A stretch of 64,000 bases of DNA from Candidatus Ferrigenium bremense (GTDB taxonomy: Bacteria; Pseudomonadota; Gammaproteobacteria; Burkholderiales; Gallionellaceae): the NCBI GenBank assembly GCA_019449635.1, contig JAGRPI010000012.1:62001-126000 (forward strand), read 5' to 3'. Both the position numbers and the translations under genes were made by a program. The notes under the pieces are model-generated. The model did no database searches. It was given only the letters and a program-made list of their open reading frames with translations, and was not told the origin of the DNA. Of this stretch, positions 49,644-60,175 are shown piece after piece (within the stretch, counting starts at the first letter, position 1; each line of letters begins with the position of its first letter).

Positions 49644-50921
49644 TCAATCCTCAAAAAAGAATATCCCTCTCTGCCGGGGAGGCAGGATTTGGTCTTTAGC
49701 TTTCACTTGCAGGCCGGATCGACGATGCGCACCGTCATCGCCAATGACCTCAATGATTTTTTCATCGATAAGCTTCTCAATTGCTTCTCGGTAGATTGTT
49801 GCTGAGGCAGGGGAAGTGTTACATGTCTTGGCGAATAACTCGCCGAAGCTCACACCATCATCGTGCGAATAAATCAGTCTAGGGAGTTGCCGCATCAAGG
49901 CTGAAATACTGGCCTCTTTCGCAACATTGTCAAACTCAAATCCCAATCCGGACTGTCGCTTGAAATCGCTGTCATGATCAGGGTCATAACCAACCATCTG
50001 GAACATGTTGAGTCCGGCACCGCCATAATGAATGAAATAGTTATGGTTACTCCAGTGTACTTCGGTCATTACGTCGCGGGCGCGGTGATGTTGCGACATG
50101 TGAATCAGCCAATAATCGCCATGCCCCTTTTTGTTTCGAATAAAAAATGGGGTAAAGTATTCCGCACCGCACCGGCTTACCAACTCTTTATACAAGGCGC
50201 TCTGAATAAAGTAACGCCAATCCCGGTCAGAATTCTTAATCTCTTCAAGACTTTTCCCTTGCCACGGCTGAGGTATGCCGATCTCCACCAATAAGTCATT
50301 GGTGATTTTTTTATCGTTCGCAAAATTAAGTAATGAATCTACGCCAAAGGTCAGGATAACCTCTGCACTAGGCAAGTTCGAAAAAATCTTCTGGATGATC
50401 GGTGTGGGCACATCTTTGTACCCATACTGGTCAAGCACAAAGATGGAGCGCCCGTTACGTGGACTCTTGTGCTTGATAAAATCGATAATTTTATCGGCTT
50501 CGTCTTGGAATTTCGCATGCTTCAATTGGATCGTGTTACCCAATGCAGCGGCATAGCCATCCTCACGCAGCACCTTATCCAGATGAAGGTGGGCATTCCT
50601 GTCGGCTTCTACAAAGAAGTAACTCACGTCCAACTGAACCGGCTTGCGCCGATCCTTGTTAATCAGATATTCAGCTTCTTTCGTGGCTTCAAGAAAGATG
50701 AAAGGGGATCCCTTTACCAACTCCTGGGTGTCGCTGTGATAATACAGGCCGCCGCCAGCAAAACCGTCCACAAGGGTAAGGCGCAGCACGTCCTGATTAG
50801 GAGAACTCACCAGTGTCTGGAAATATGCCGCCAAGTAGCTTTGCAGAATGCGATGTTTCGCAATGCTATGCTGCTGAATAACGTCAGGCCCGGCACTCCA
50901 ATCGTAGTGTCTTATGGACAT
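49644..50921 (-). CDS. tcmP: TcmP-like three-Cys-motif partner protein
   Basis: A 425-residue protein. The N-terminal part resembles a class I methyltransferase-like fold (HSIAKHRILQSYLAAYFQTL, LTLVDGFAGGGLY, FVEADRNAH, IFVLDQYGYKDVPTPIIQKI). The C-terminal 100 residues look like a winged helix (IEKLIDEKIIEVIGDDGAHRRSGLQV). The pattern matches the TcmP family, whose genes sit beside three-Cys proteins such as the one immediately upstream here. Activity has not been established in anything I know. It lies nine bases after the DUF5131 gene and 16 bases before the R-M gene. Confidence 0.75.
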   Translation of the reverse strand: MSIRHYDWSAGPDVIQQHSIAKHRILQSYLAAYFQTLVSSPNQDVLRLTLVDGFAGGGLYYHSDTQELVKGSPFIFLEATKEAEYLINKDRRKPVQLDVSYFFVEADRNAHLHLDKVLREDGYAAALGNTIQLKHAKFQDEADKIIDFIKHKSPRNGRSIFVLDQYGYKDVPTPIIQKIFSNLPSAEVILTFGVDSLLNFANDKKITNDLLVEIGIPQPWQGKSLEEIKNSDRDWRYFIQSALYKELVSRCGAEYFTPFFIRNKKGHGDYWLIHMSQHHRARDVMTEVHWSNHNYFIHYGGAGLNMFQMVGYDPDHDSDFKRQSGLGFEFDNVAKEASISALMRQLPRLIYSHDDGVSFGELFAKTCNTSPASATIYREAIEKLIDEKIIEVIGDDGAHRRSGLQVKAKDQILPPRQRGIFFFED

Positions 50922-50930
50922 CCTGCGCCT

Positions 50931-51677
50931 TTAAAGAAGAGCTCCAAGTTCCGGCATCTGATCCCAAGTGCGACCACGAAATTTTCGGCCGTTCTCTCTT
51001 TTAGCCCTCTTTTTGCCATCAGCACCCCAGCCTCCCCATTGTTTGAAAAAGAAAGCTACATCCTGCTGTTCACACTGAAATTGTATCGACTCGACCCATT
51101 CCGGTTTCATTGGGCGGGCCTTGGGGCCGGACTCTCCGCCGACAATCACCCAATGAATATCCTTCAGATCGAAATCACCCAGATCTTCCAGAAGTGGCTC
51201 AACCGATAGGAATCTTACCTGCGCATCCACGGAACGCAAATGTTCGATTCGCGGAAGACCATATTTCTGATCTTCTACGGATACACCAAGCCAAGCATTG
51301 GCTGGAACGGGCCTATTGGAAAAGTATTTCGCCATGCGCGCCGCACGCTTGGTCAATATCTGGTAGGTATGTTGCGGTGTCTGTCCGATGGTTTTGAATA
51401 TCCGGTCGATATACTCAAACGGCACCTTCTCATGAAACACGTCTGACATCGAGTTTACGAAATAAACCGTTGGTTTCTTCCTCTTCAATGGAGCATCAAG
51501 CCGATTAGGAAGAAGTGTCAGTTTGAAGCTATTGTCATATCCGGGAGCCTCCATGGCCTGCAGTCGCTTTGACATGGTCTCGGCATAGCAGTGTTTGCAG
51601 CCCGGTGAAACCTTAGTGCATCCTACAGTGGGATTCCATGTCTGCTCTGTCCATTCGATTTTGCTGTTGGTTGTCAT
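50931..51677 (-). CDS. DUF5131 (phage Gp37/Gp68-like) three-Cys protein
   Basis: A 248-residue protein. It starts with SKIEWTEQTWNPTVGC, and the three cysteines lie at positions 20, 27 and 30 (C-x6-C-x2-C, TKVSPGC, KHC). Later motifs are VYFVNSMSDVFHE, YQILTKRAARM, WLGVSVED, VIVGGESGPKARPM and FFFKQWGGWG. This matches the phage Gp37/Gp68 family (DUF5131), thought to be related to radical-SAM-like proteins. It overlaps the upstream TcmP gene by four bases. Confidence 0.9.
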   Translation of the reverse strand: MTTNSKIEWTEQTWNPTVGCTKVSPGCKHCYAETMSKRLQAMEAPGYDNSFKLTLLPNRLDAPLKRKKPTVYFVNSMSDVFHEKVPFEYIDRIFKTIGQTPQHTYQILTKRAARMAKYFSNRPVPANAWLGVSVEDQKYGLPRIEHLRSVDAQVRFLSVEPLLEDLGDFDLKDIHWVIVGGESGPKARPMKPEWVESIQFQCEQQDVAFFFKQWGGWGADGKKRAKRENGRKFRGRTWDQMPELGALL

Positions 51678-52570
51678 GATCGTTGCCCCAATAAATAGTC
51701 TGCGATTCGAATTGCCGTGGATGCGCCTTTAGGATTGCCGGCTGCAAAACAGAGCAAATACATCGGGTTATTGCGCGAGTTGTATAACGCCTTTGTGGTA
51801 GGCGCTACACCGTGGAATATGGTCTTCAGTCGGTTAATAAGGAATTGTCCAATCCGATCAAAGGAAGCGTCCTTTACCAACTTCGGGTCTTCGCTGAACA
51901 GATCGGATTGCTGTGACTTTGTATAAAACTCGGTCTTCCACGCATCCGTTCCGAAGATTTTTGTAAGTTTGTCAGCAAAAGCTTTGGGTGGGGTCGCCTC
52001 ACGCGTGAGCAATCTGTTTGCGCCGGTTCCTAACGGAAACAGAAACCATAGATCAACGGCTTTTGTGTCGGCAATTTGCTTAAGCAAATCCCACTCAATA
52101 TTCATTCCGTAGGGATCGAGAAAAATAACGGCCCGCTCTTTCATCCAGTCCCTGCGCTTGCACAACTCTCGGATTGCCTGCGGCCCATCTTCTTGGCGGA
52201 TATGGCATCTAGACTCCAATTCAGGGAAGTCGCGTTTGATCATCGACTGGAGCTGCTCGACGTGATCCCGCTTTTTGTCGATAAAGACATACTCGTCGAA
52301 AGGCGAGGTAAGCTCCAGCGCAATCCGTGCACTACCTTTCAAATAGGCTTCGACCTCGGGAAGTTCGTCTGCCCCAAAAAGTTGCCGGTCTTCAAGATTA
52401 ACTTCCGGAGCTTTGCGTTCACCTGTTCCGGCGAATGCGTCGACGTAAATCGTCTTGAAGAATCTGGCTTTTTCATTTTGAGTGAATATAAGGCGATATT
52501 GGGTAAGGTAGTTCTTGAGCGCTTCAAGCTTTTGCTCAGTCCATTGCCCACCGAATTCGTGATCCACCAT
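51674..52570 (-). CDS. tcmP: Three-Cys-motif partner protein TcmP
   Basis: A 298-residue TcmP-type protein. Motifs include WTEQKLEALKNYLTQYRLIF, TIYVDAFAGTGER (glycine-rich loop like an AdoMet-binding site), FIDKKRDHVEQL, AVIFLDPYGMNIEWDLLKQIADTKAVDLWFLFPLG and a C-terminal LYNSRNNPMYLLCFAAGNPKG. These parts match the second TcmP-like protein in order, but the two are not close copies. It overlaps the DUF5131 gene by four bases and follows the LexA-like gene by 15. Confidence 0.85.
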   Translation of the reverse strand: MVDHEFGGQWTEQKLEALKNYLTQYRLIFTQNEKARFFKTIYVDAFAGTGERKAPEVNLEDRQLFGADELPEVEAYLKGSARIALELTSPFDEYVFIDKKRDHVEQLQSMIKRDFPELESRCHIRQEDGPQAIRELCKRRDWMKERAVIFLDPYGMNIEWDLLKQIADTKAVDLWFLFPLGTGANRLLTREATPPKAFADKLTKIFGTDAWKTEFYTKSQQSDLFSEDPKLVKDASFDRIGQFLINRLKTIFHGVAPTTKALYNSRNNPMYLLCFAAGNPKGASTAIRIADYLLGQRS

Positions 52571-52585
52571 ATCGTCGCCCTCGGC

Positions 52586-53164
52586 CTATCCGTATTTGCG
52601 GTAACACCCGACCACACGCCCGTACAGCCTCCAATCCACTTTGGGACGAATGAGGGGGTAATCCTTATTGCCCGGCTTTAGATAGAACTCTTTTTTTTCA
52701 CGGGCCAGATACTTCACTGTGTATTCATTATCAACGATGGCGACCACGATGTCGCCGGGCATGGTTGGCGTATCTCGCTCCACGATTACTACATCCCCCG
52801 GCAGCAATCCCGCCTCAATCATCGAGTCGCCCTTGATCGTTAGCAGCTCGGTACGTGACGGACGTTGAATCAGAAAATCGTCGATAGACACAACATCATG
52901 TGGCACATCGTTCGCTGGCTGAGGCACGCCGGCGCGCACAGTATCAGCAATCTCACGTTCAAAGAATCGCTTTCCCGGCTGTAAACGCCGATCTGGTGTT
53001 TGATCCAGCACGCCAACCACCTTCATTCGATTGACCATCGCCGCGACTGCTGATGTGGATCTTAACCCGACGAGTTTGGCCACCGAAGTAAAGGATGGCA
53101 GCACCCTATGATGGGCGTAGTAGTCCTGAAGTTTGCCAAGGTATTCAGTGTCGCGGTTTTGCAT
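52586..53164 (-). CDS. LexA-family self-cleaving repressor
   Basis: A 192-residue LexA-like protein. Residues about 20-60 form a winged helix (PSFTSVAKLVGLRSTSAVAAMVNRMKVVGVL). The cleavage bond is probably Ala78-Gly79 (VRAGVP). Catalytic Ser114 (KGDSMIEAG) and Lys151 (YTVKYLA) are present. It should repress until DNA damage triggers RecA-dependent cleavage. It is the first gene of the six-gene minus-strand operon, with a dyad upstream at 53215-53232. It is probably not the main chromosomal LexA, since the operator type differs from the usual CTGT-N8-ACAG of Betaproteobacteria. Confidence 0.88.
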   Translation of the reverse strand: MQNRDTEYLGKLQDYYAHHRVLPSFTSVAKLVGLRSTSAVAAMVNRMKVVGVLDQTPDRRLQPGKRFFEREIADTVRAGVPQPANDVPHDVVSIDDFLIQRPSRTELLTIKGDSMIEAGLLPGDVVIVERDTPTMPGDIVVAIVDNEYTVKYLAREKKEFYLKPGNKDYPLIRPKVDWRLYGRVVGCYRKYG

Positions 53165-53180
53165 GGCGCGATTGTATATG

Positions 53181-53232
53181 AATGTTCACTCGATTAAAAC
53201 ACAATTTATCGAATGTTCTTTCGTATAGAACA
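53181..53232 (-). promoter_or_regulatory. Candidate operator/promoter of the LexA-like operon
   Basis: A perfect dyad TGTTCT-N6-AGAACA lies at 53215-53232, and a further GAATGTTC half-site at 53181-53188 repeats the one at 53212-53219. These sites lie 17-68 bp upstream of the repressor's start codon, where self-regulation is expected. Which half-sites the protein uses is inferred. Confidence 0.55.
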
Positions 53233-53274
53233 ATCATTCTATATAATCACTTCAAACAGGTTTTGTTCTCAATC

Positions 53275-54366
53275 ATGCCCGCCCATTTCTGGTTATCAAA
53301 AGAGGCTATACCGCTCACGCTTGATGAGTTATCTCTTCTGAGCGAGGATCAGGCTCGCCGATTTTTGGCTGAGATGCGTTGGGGCTGTGCAGATAAGCAG
53401 GTCTGCCCAGACTGTGGCGTGGTGGATTCTCATTACGACATTCGCACGCGCAAGCAATGGCGCTGCAAGCACTGTTCACACACTTTCTCGGTTACAACCA
53501 ACACACCGTTCGCTGACCACAAGATCAGTTACCGCAAACTGGCGATGGCGATCTTCGCGTTCGTCATCAATCAGAAGGGGTTGGCCGCGCTGACACTGCG
53601 CCGCATTATCGGCGGGCACTATCGAACCTCGTTTACGTTGCTGCACAAGATCCGCGAGGCGGTGATGTTGACGGTAAGCACAGAGAAAATGAATGGTGTG
53701 ATCGAGATCGACGGCGGCCACTTTTCCGGCAAGAAGCGCAAAGGTCGCAAGAAGAAGGAATCAACACCAGCGGACAAGAATCAAGTTCCAGCCAAATACA
53801 GCAACCAGCATCGCTCCAAGGTTGGCGCTTCAGCATTTCCGTTCCACCCGAACCGGCGCATCGTGATTGTGTTGCGCGAGATGTTTGGTGAGGCTGGCAA
53901 GGGCGCATCTCGCACTGTCGTAGCCGTGTGCAAATCAGAGAATGCAGCCGATGTTCAAGCACTGGTAAAGCAGTGGGTCAATGAACGCTCAACGATCCAC
54001 TCAGACGAACTGCCTGCCTATGGGAATCTGAAGCTTATGGGCTTTGTCCATGAGGCAGTAAATCACTCGGAAGAGTTTTCAAGGGATGATGGCGTGAACG
54101 AGAACCAAGCGGAAAGCTTCTTCTCACGGATGAGACGCTCCTGTTTCGGCATTTACCACCGCATCACGCCGAAGTACATGTTGGACTATGCCTGCGAGAT
54201 GGCGTGGCGCGAGGACATGCGACGGAAGAATACCAAGCATCAGATGCGGTCATTATTCCAACGAGTCTGTAGTGCTGGTGTTTCGTCGGATTGGTTCAAC
54301 TACTCTCATGGACACAGGCGTATGGCAGAGATCATGTTTCAAGCGCCGCTGTCATCGGCTACATAG
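53275..54366 (+). CDS. IS1595-family transposase
   Basis: A transposase of about 363 residues. The N-terminal zinc ribbon CPDCGVVDSHYDIRTRKQWRCKHC precedes the DDE domain: IEIDGGHFSGKKRKG, RTVVAVCKSENAADVQALVKQW, IHSDELPAYGNL and VNENQAESFFSRMRRSCFGIYHR. This is the IS1595 pattern. The ATG at 53275 is chosen because the zinc ribbon then lies at the expected distance; upstream in-frame codons run into the LexA-like promoter. I could not find terminal inverted repeats, so element borders are not defined. Confidence 0.9.
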   Translation: MPAHFWLSKEAIPLTLDELSLLSEDQARRFLAEMRWGCADKQVCPDCGVVDSHYDIRTRKQWRCKHCSHTFSVTTNTPFADHKISYRKLAMAIFAFVINQKGLAALTLRRIIGGHYRTSFTLLHKIREAVMLTVSTEKMNGVIEIDGGHFSGKKRKGRKKKESTPADKNQVPAKYSNQHRSKVGASAFPFHPNRRIVIVLREMFGEAGKGASRTVVAVCKSENAADVQALVKQWVNERSTIHSDELPAYGNLKLMGFVHEAVNHSEEFSRDDGVNENQAESFFSRMRRSCFGIYHRITPKYMLDYACEMAWREDMRRKNTKHQMRSLFQRVCSAGVSSDWFNYSHGHRRMAEIMFQAPLSSAT

Positions 54367-54854
54367 TTATCAGTCCAACACCAAATGCCCTCAAGCGTGT
54401 CGGGCGTGGAGGGTAATCGGACAACCGCACCTTTTGCCTTGAAAACATTGAGTGGTCGCCGTACCAGTTCCCGAGAGCGGTTGCGTTCCTTTGTAGTGGA
54501 CATAGGCAAGTTAAATACGGCTACCATGTGCTGAAGTAAAGCACCGCTCGACACCGGGCCGCCAGCTTCCTTGAGTATTCTCACCAGTTCACGCCTGAAT
54601 GCGCCATGCCGGGCTTCTTGACGCCGAGGGGTTGAACGAATCGGCTTGATATGTGAGGTATCAATGGCAGAGGCGGCAGTGATTTTGCCATCCAACTCAA
54701 CAATCCTCGTTTCAACTTGCAGAAGCTCTTGATCGAGGCGGGATAATTCTTCCTGCAATCTGACCCGGCGAGAGCGCAGCAGGGCGCAATGCCCTGCGGT
54801 GTACGCGCGCTCCTTAATCAATCGACTTACCTTTGGGCCGACATGGTTTGCCAT
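54339..54854 (-). CDS. Hypothetical coiled-coil/winged-helix protein
   Basis: A 171-residue protein. A Leu/Glu-rich coiled coil (residues about 28-62, LRSRRVRLQEELSRLDQELLQVETRIVELD) is followed by a basic linker and a winged-helix-like domain (HGAFRRELVRILKEAGGPVSSGALLQHM...RELVRRPLNVFKAKGAVVRL). Its last nine codons overlap the 3' end of the transposase gene on the opposite strand, so insertion of the IS may have altered its C-terminus. Function is unknown. Confidence 0.55.
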   Translation of the reverse strand: MANHVGPKVSRLIKERAYTAGHCALLRSRRVRLQEELSRLDQELLQVETRIVELDGKITAASAIDTSHIKPIRSTPRRQEARHGAFRRELVRILKEAGGPVSSGALLQHMVAVFNLPMSTTKERNRSRELVRRPLNVFKAKGAVVRLPSTPDTLEGIWCWTDNYVADDSGA

Positions 54855-54918
54855 GCTGGCGATGAGAGCACATCAAAGGCGTGATGTCTTGTGCATCAGA
54901 TGCATAATAGCGATTGAA

Positions 54919-54950
54919 AAACAAAAGCCCGCCGAAGCGGGCTTTTGTTT
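54919..54950. terminator. Terminator of the PEGA lipoprotein gene
   Basis: Perfect 14-bp stem AAACAAAAGCCCGC/GCGGGCTTTTGTTT with a four-base loop. On the minus strand it lies 16 bp past the lipoprotein stop. It marks the right edge of the accessory region. Confidence 0.9.
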
Positions 54951-54965
54951 TGGTGTGTTATAAAA

Positions 54966-56000
54966 TCAGCGTTCCAGGTTCAGTTCCATCTCGGTATTGT
55001 CGCCCTTGCGTACCGACACCTTCTCGGTGACCATCTTGTAGCCTTCCAGCTTCACGCTGATCGCGTGCACACCGGCTTCCATTTCCAGGCGCAGCGGCGA
55101 CAGCCCGTAATACACCCCGTCCAGATACACCTTGGCGCGCTGCGGATTGGTGTTCACCAGCAACAGCCCTGATGAGGCGCTGGCGCGCGGCATGTAGGCA
55201 GGCGGGGGAACGGCGCCGCCCGGCTGTACGCCATAACCCGGCGTCACCATTGCGGGGGCTGCCGGCGCGGGCTTGGCAGCAGCTGGTGCGACATAGACCG
55301 TCACGCCGGGGATCGGCTTGGTGCCGGCTGTCAGGTTGAACAACTCCGGCTGCGAGGCCATCAACGATGCGCTGATCGCCTCCACGGTCTTGTTGCTGGC
55401 AATACGCAATTCCTTGTTCAGGTAAGTGATCACGTCATCCTTGTTGTTGCCGGAAACGCCGGCAAAGCGATCGTTCTTTTCCATTACCAAACCCGACCAT
55501 ACCACCTTGCCGGTAGCCACTTCCTTCAGGGTAGTCTCGATCGCAATGCTGATTTCGTCGCGTGCCTTGACGTTCAGGGTCAGATCCTTGATGACTCCGG
55601 ACACTTCAAATAACGCGTTGCTGGCGCTACTGCCCTCCATCACCAGATAGCCTTCCGAGTCAAACCGCTTCTTGATCGCTACCGTAACGATATTCGCGAT
55701 TTCCTGGTCGAGCAGCATCTGATCGCCATCCACGCCACGAACCCGCAGTTCAGCCGTCCCTAAAAAACGCGGATTACCAACCTTACGCTGGTCGACATAT
55801 TTGTTGACGCGCAAAGTTGCACCGTACTTGAGTAGTGGCCCGGAACTGTCGCCGCCCGTCTTTTTTCCGGTGGTACTGAGTGTGCTGTCGCTGCCATTGA
55901 ACCAGCCATTAACGGAATCCTTGGCCTCCTTGACGGAGGAACATCCGGCAACCGCAGACAACAGCACAACCAGCGCAACATGCCGCAATAATCGACTCAT
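54966..56000 (-). CDS. PEGA-domain lipoprotein
   Basis: A lipoprotein of about 344 residues with lipobox AGCS after MSRLLRHVALVVLLSAV. The first 210 residues contain a conserved region (LRVNKYVDQRKVGNPRFLG, ALFEVSGVIKDLTLNVKARDEISIAIETTLKE) like curli-assembly or other lipoproteins with an ABC-type fold. A Pro/Ala linker follows, then a PEGA domain (SGLLLVNTNPQRAKVYLDGVYYGLSPLRLEMEAGVHAISVKLEGYK). It may bind the cell wall or surface components. The ATG at 56000 with AGGA upstream is chosen over one 17 codons earlier. Confidence 0.8.
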   Translation of the reverse strand: MSRLLRHVALVVLLSAVAGCSSVKEAKDSVNGWFNGSDSTLSTTGKKTGGDSSGPLLKYGATLRVNKYVDQRKVGNPRFLGTAELRVRGVDGDQMLLDQEIANIVTVAIKKRFDSEGYLVMEGSSASNALFEVSGVIKDLTLNVKARDEISIAIETTLKEVATGKVVWSGLVMEKNDRFAGVSGNNKDDVITYLNKELRIASNKTVEAISASLMASQPELFNLTAGTKPIPGVTVYVAPAAAKPAPAAPAMVTPGYGVQPGGAVPPPAYMPRASASSGLLLVNTNPQRAKVYLDGVYYGLSPLRLEMEAGVHAISVKLEGYKMVTEKVSVRKGDNTEMELNLER

Positions 56001-56057
56001 GGATTTCGTCCTTAAATAATCAGGTTTGTTTGTGCGCATGTTTATGGACATGCGGCG

Positions 56058-56540
56058 TTATTTGTTGGGCGCGGGAAGATACCGAACCAGTTCGTTGAGC
56101 GCCCTTGTATAAACTTCACGCTTGAATTCGATTACGGCGTTGATGTCCAGCCAGTAATCGTTCCAGCGCCACGCATCAAATTCAGGATGCGGGCAGGCGC
56201 GCAGGCAGACATCACAATCACGACCAATCAGGCGCAACAAAAACCAGATCTGCTTTTGTCCGCGATAGCTACCGCGCGAATCACGCTTGTTCCAGCCCTG
56301 CGGAACCTCATAACGCATCCAGTCCCGGGTGCGTCCGAGTATTTTTACATGTTCCGGCATCAAGCCGACTTCTTCGTGCAACTCGCGGTACATCGCCTGT
56401 TCCGGGGTTTCGCCATGCTGTATGCCGCCTTGTGGAAACTGCCACGCGTGCTGCCGCACCCGCTTGCCCCAGAACACCTGATTACTGCCATTCGTGATAA
56501 TGATGCCGACATTCGGGCGATAGCCGTCTCGGTCGATCAT
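56058..56540 (-). CDS. rppH: RNA pyrophosphohydrolase
   Basis: A Nudix hydrolase that removes pyrophosphate from RNA 5' ends to start decay. The 160-residue protein begins [17 protein letters not shown], has the Nudix box [23 protein letters not shown], and the WRWNDYW segment typical of RppH. In Betaproteobacteria the gene often precedes proS; here it does not. Confidence 0.95.
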   Translation of the reverse strand: MIDRDGYRPNVGIIITNGSNQVFWGKRVRQHAWQFPQGGIQHGETPEQAMYRELHEEVGLMPEHVKILGRTRDWMRYEVPQGWNKRDSRGSYRGQKQIWFLLRLIGRDCDVCLRACPHPEFDAWRWNDYWLDINAVIEFKREVYTRALNELVRYLPAPNK

Positions 56541-56698
56541 TTGCCACTCTATTCGGTTAATTTCAATGCGCGGATTCTTTCACATTTCCTGTTTGTTGGA
56601 AAGCGGATCAATATTCTTCAGCCTCCAGCAAGGCGGGAAACAATCACGGATTTCTTTGGGTGGTTCGGAAGGGTGTGTCCGTCGAGGCGGTGCAGCGG

Positions 56699-58640
<1,942 letters not shown>

Positions 58641-58666
58641 CCCAACCCCTCCCAGCCTCCCCTTGT

Positions 58667-58729
58667 CATAACCAGCGACTTGGCTATCGTCTTTTGATAG
58701 ATTAGTCGAATGGCTAGTCGTTTTACCAG
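58667..58729 (+). repeat. 63-bp palindromic element, copy C
   Basis: Begins CATAACCAGCGACT; apical stem CTATC/GATAG with loop GTCTTTT. It lies between trm112 and the likely kdsB start, or encodes part of an N-terminal extension of KdsB ([18 protein letters not shown]). Confidence 0.88.
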
Positions 58730-58743
58730 GGGAGGAGCGACTC

Positions 58744-58773
58744 TGTTCTCCCCCTGACAAGGGGGAGTTAGAG
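58744..58773. repeat. CTCCCCCTTGTCAGGGGGAG palindrome
   Basis: A GC-rich inverted repeat (CTCCCCC/GGGGGAG) next to copy C, between trm112 and kdsB. It could form a hairpin that limits read-through, but no T-run follows. Confidence 0.6.
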
Positions 58774-58791
58774 TGGGTTGATTTTTTCACA

Positions 58792-58977
58792 TCAGACCTT
58801 TTCGACTTCTTCGGCGCTCAGCTTGCGCGCCTCGTCGGCCAGCATCACCGGAATATCGTCTTCGATCCTGAAGGCCAGCCGGTCGGCTTTGCAGATCAAT
58901 TCCTGCGCGGCTTTCTGATAGACCAGCGGGGATTTGCACAGCGGGCAAACAAGGATATCAAGCAGTTTTGCGTCCAT
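58792..58977 (-). CDS. Trm112-family zinc-ribbon protein
   Basis: A 61-residue protein with [18 protein letters not shown] and a second partner region, the Trm112/YcaR pattern. In bacteria it is usually linked to lpxK and kdsB. It overlaps the end of lpxK by 20 bases. Only one CxxC pair is present, so zinc may not be bound. Confidence 0.93.
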   Translation of the reverse strand: MDAKLLDILVCPLCKSPLVYQKAAQELICKADRLAFRIEDDIPVMLADEARKLSAEEVEKV

Positions 58978-60175
58978 GGGATTCTATCTTTCGCAGTATG
59001 TGGTCGAGCAGGGCTGGGTCGATCTGGGCATCTACACGCAACACCCAATAGCGGGCATCGGCGAATGTGGCGCATTTTACCGCATCTTTTTCGGTCAGGA
59101 GTATCGCATCGCACCCGGTAAAAGCGAGGTCGGCTGCGGAATAGGGATGATGGTCTGGAAAAACGTGCGGCGTGAAGGGAATGCCCAGCGCTTGCAGATG
59201 CCGGAAGTAGCGTTGCGGATGTCCGATACCGGCCACGGCATGGTTGTTCAGCGTATGGAAATGGTCGGCAGCAACAGTTTTGCCGGGGTCGAGCAGGTTA
59301 TAAAAGATATCCCCCGACAGGCGCATGGCGTACCGGCCTGTTGAAGTCTCGCCGCCGTCGGATATAAACTCGCACAGCGATTCGTTTGCCCGGCTCCGCC
59401 CCCCTCGCTTCGCTCTCCCCGCTTGCGGGATAACCAGCGACTTGGTTGCGGTATCTGGCAACCTAGTCGAATGGCTAGTTGTTTCACCCAGAGGGTTGGG
59501 GAGATAACCAGCCACTTGGTTGCCGCTCTTTGGCAACCTAGTGGAATGGCTAGTTGTTCCATCAGGGAAACGAGCTTGCTCGTTTACCACCACGGCATCC
59601 ACGGCCTGCAGGCGCGCCACCGGCTCGCGCAGCGGTCCGGCGGGCAGCATGCATCCGTTGCCGAAGCCGCGTATGCCATCGATGACCGCAATCTCTGCGT
59701 CGCGCTGCAAGCGGTAGTGCTGCAAGCCGTCGTCGCACAACACGACATCGCACTCTGGATGTGCCTTCAGGGCGGCTTGCGCGGCGGCGGCGCGGTCTTT
59801 CCCTATCCACACCGGGCAGAGGTTGCGCCGCGCCATCAGCAATGGTTCGTCGCCCGCCTGCTGTGCATCGCTGCCGGCATTGACTTGCTGTGGCTGTTGC
59901 GCGGCACCGCCGTAGCCGCGGCTGACGATGAGCGGATGCCGGCCGCGCTGGATCAGCTGTTGCGCCAGGGTAAGCGTGAGCGGGGTCTTGCCGGTTCCGC
60001 CGACGCTGATGTTGCCGATGACGATGACCGGCACGGGCAATTTTTCGCTGGGCAGGATGCGGCTGCGATACAGCGCGCGGCGCAACGCCACCAGTGCGCG
60101 GAACAGTAAACTGACCGGAAAAAGGATCAGGTGCAGCGGGGTGATGCGGTACCAGTGGTGTTCCAGGCCGGCCAT
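58958..60175 (-). CDS. lpxK: Lipid A 4'-kinase with two inserted palindromic elements
   Basis: Phosphorylates lipid A precursor at the inner membrane. The N-terminal helix and P-loop ([16 protein letters not shown], residues 52-67) and the lipid A-binding region ([22 protein letters not shown]) are intact. At 405 residues it is about 70 longer than usual. The excess lies at residues about 204-275, between [10 protein letters not shown] and [17 protein letters not shown]. It contains TTSHSTRLP twice, each from one 63-bp element. This site corresponds to a variable surface loop in LpxK, so activity may survive; lpxK is normally essential in LPS-bearing cells. Confidence 0.94.
   Translation of the reverse strand: MAGLEHHWYRITPLHLILFPVSLLFRALVALRRALYRSRILPSEKLPVPVIVIGNISVGGTGKTPLTLTLAQQLIQRGRHPLIVSRGYGGAAQQPQQVNAGSDAQQAGDEPLLMARRNLCPVWIGKDRAAAAQAALKAHPECDVVLCDDGLQHYRLQRDAEIAVIDGIRGFGNGCMLPAGPLREPVARLQAVDAVVVNEQARFPDGTTSHSTRLPKSGNQVAGYLPNPLGETTSHSTRLPDTATKSLVIPQAGRAKRGGRSRANESLCEFISDGGETSTGRYAMRLSGDIFYNLLDPGKTVAADHFHTLNNHAVAGIGHPQRYFRHLQALGIPFTPHVFPDHHPYSAADLAFTGCDAILLTEKDAVKCATFADARYWVLRVDAQIDPALLDHILRKIESHGRKTA
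59429..59491 (+). repeat. 63-bp palindromic element, copy D (in lpxK)
   Basis: Begins GATAACCAGCGACT; apical stem GGTTGC/GCAACC. One base is missing in the loop and one is gained near the end, so the length is still 63 bp. Translated as [19 protein letters not shown]. Confidence 0.9.
59503..59565 (+). repeat. 63-bp palindromic element, copy E (in lpxK)
   Basis: Begins GATAACCAGCCACT; apical stem GGTTGCC/GGCAACC. The lower stem has changed from CGACT/AGTCG to CCACT/AGTGG, a compensated base pair. It lies 11 bp from copy D in the same orientation and is translated as [18 protein letters not shown]. Confidence 0.92.

Noticed and set aside
53165-54400. Terminal inverted repeats of the IS1595 element
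   Set aside because: I compared the flanks by eye and found no convincing matching ends or target duplication. The element limits are left open.
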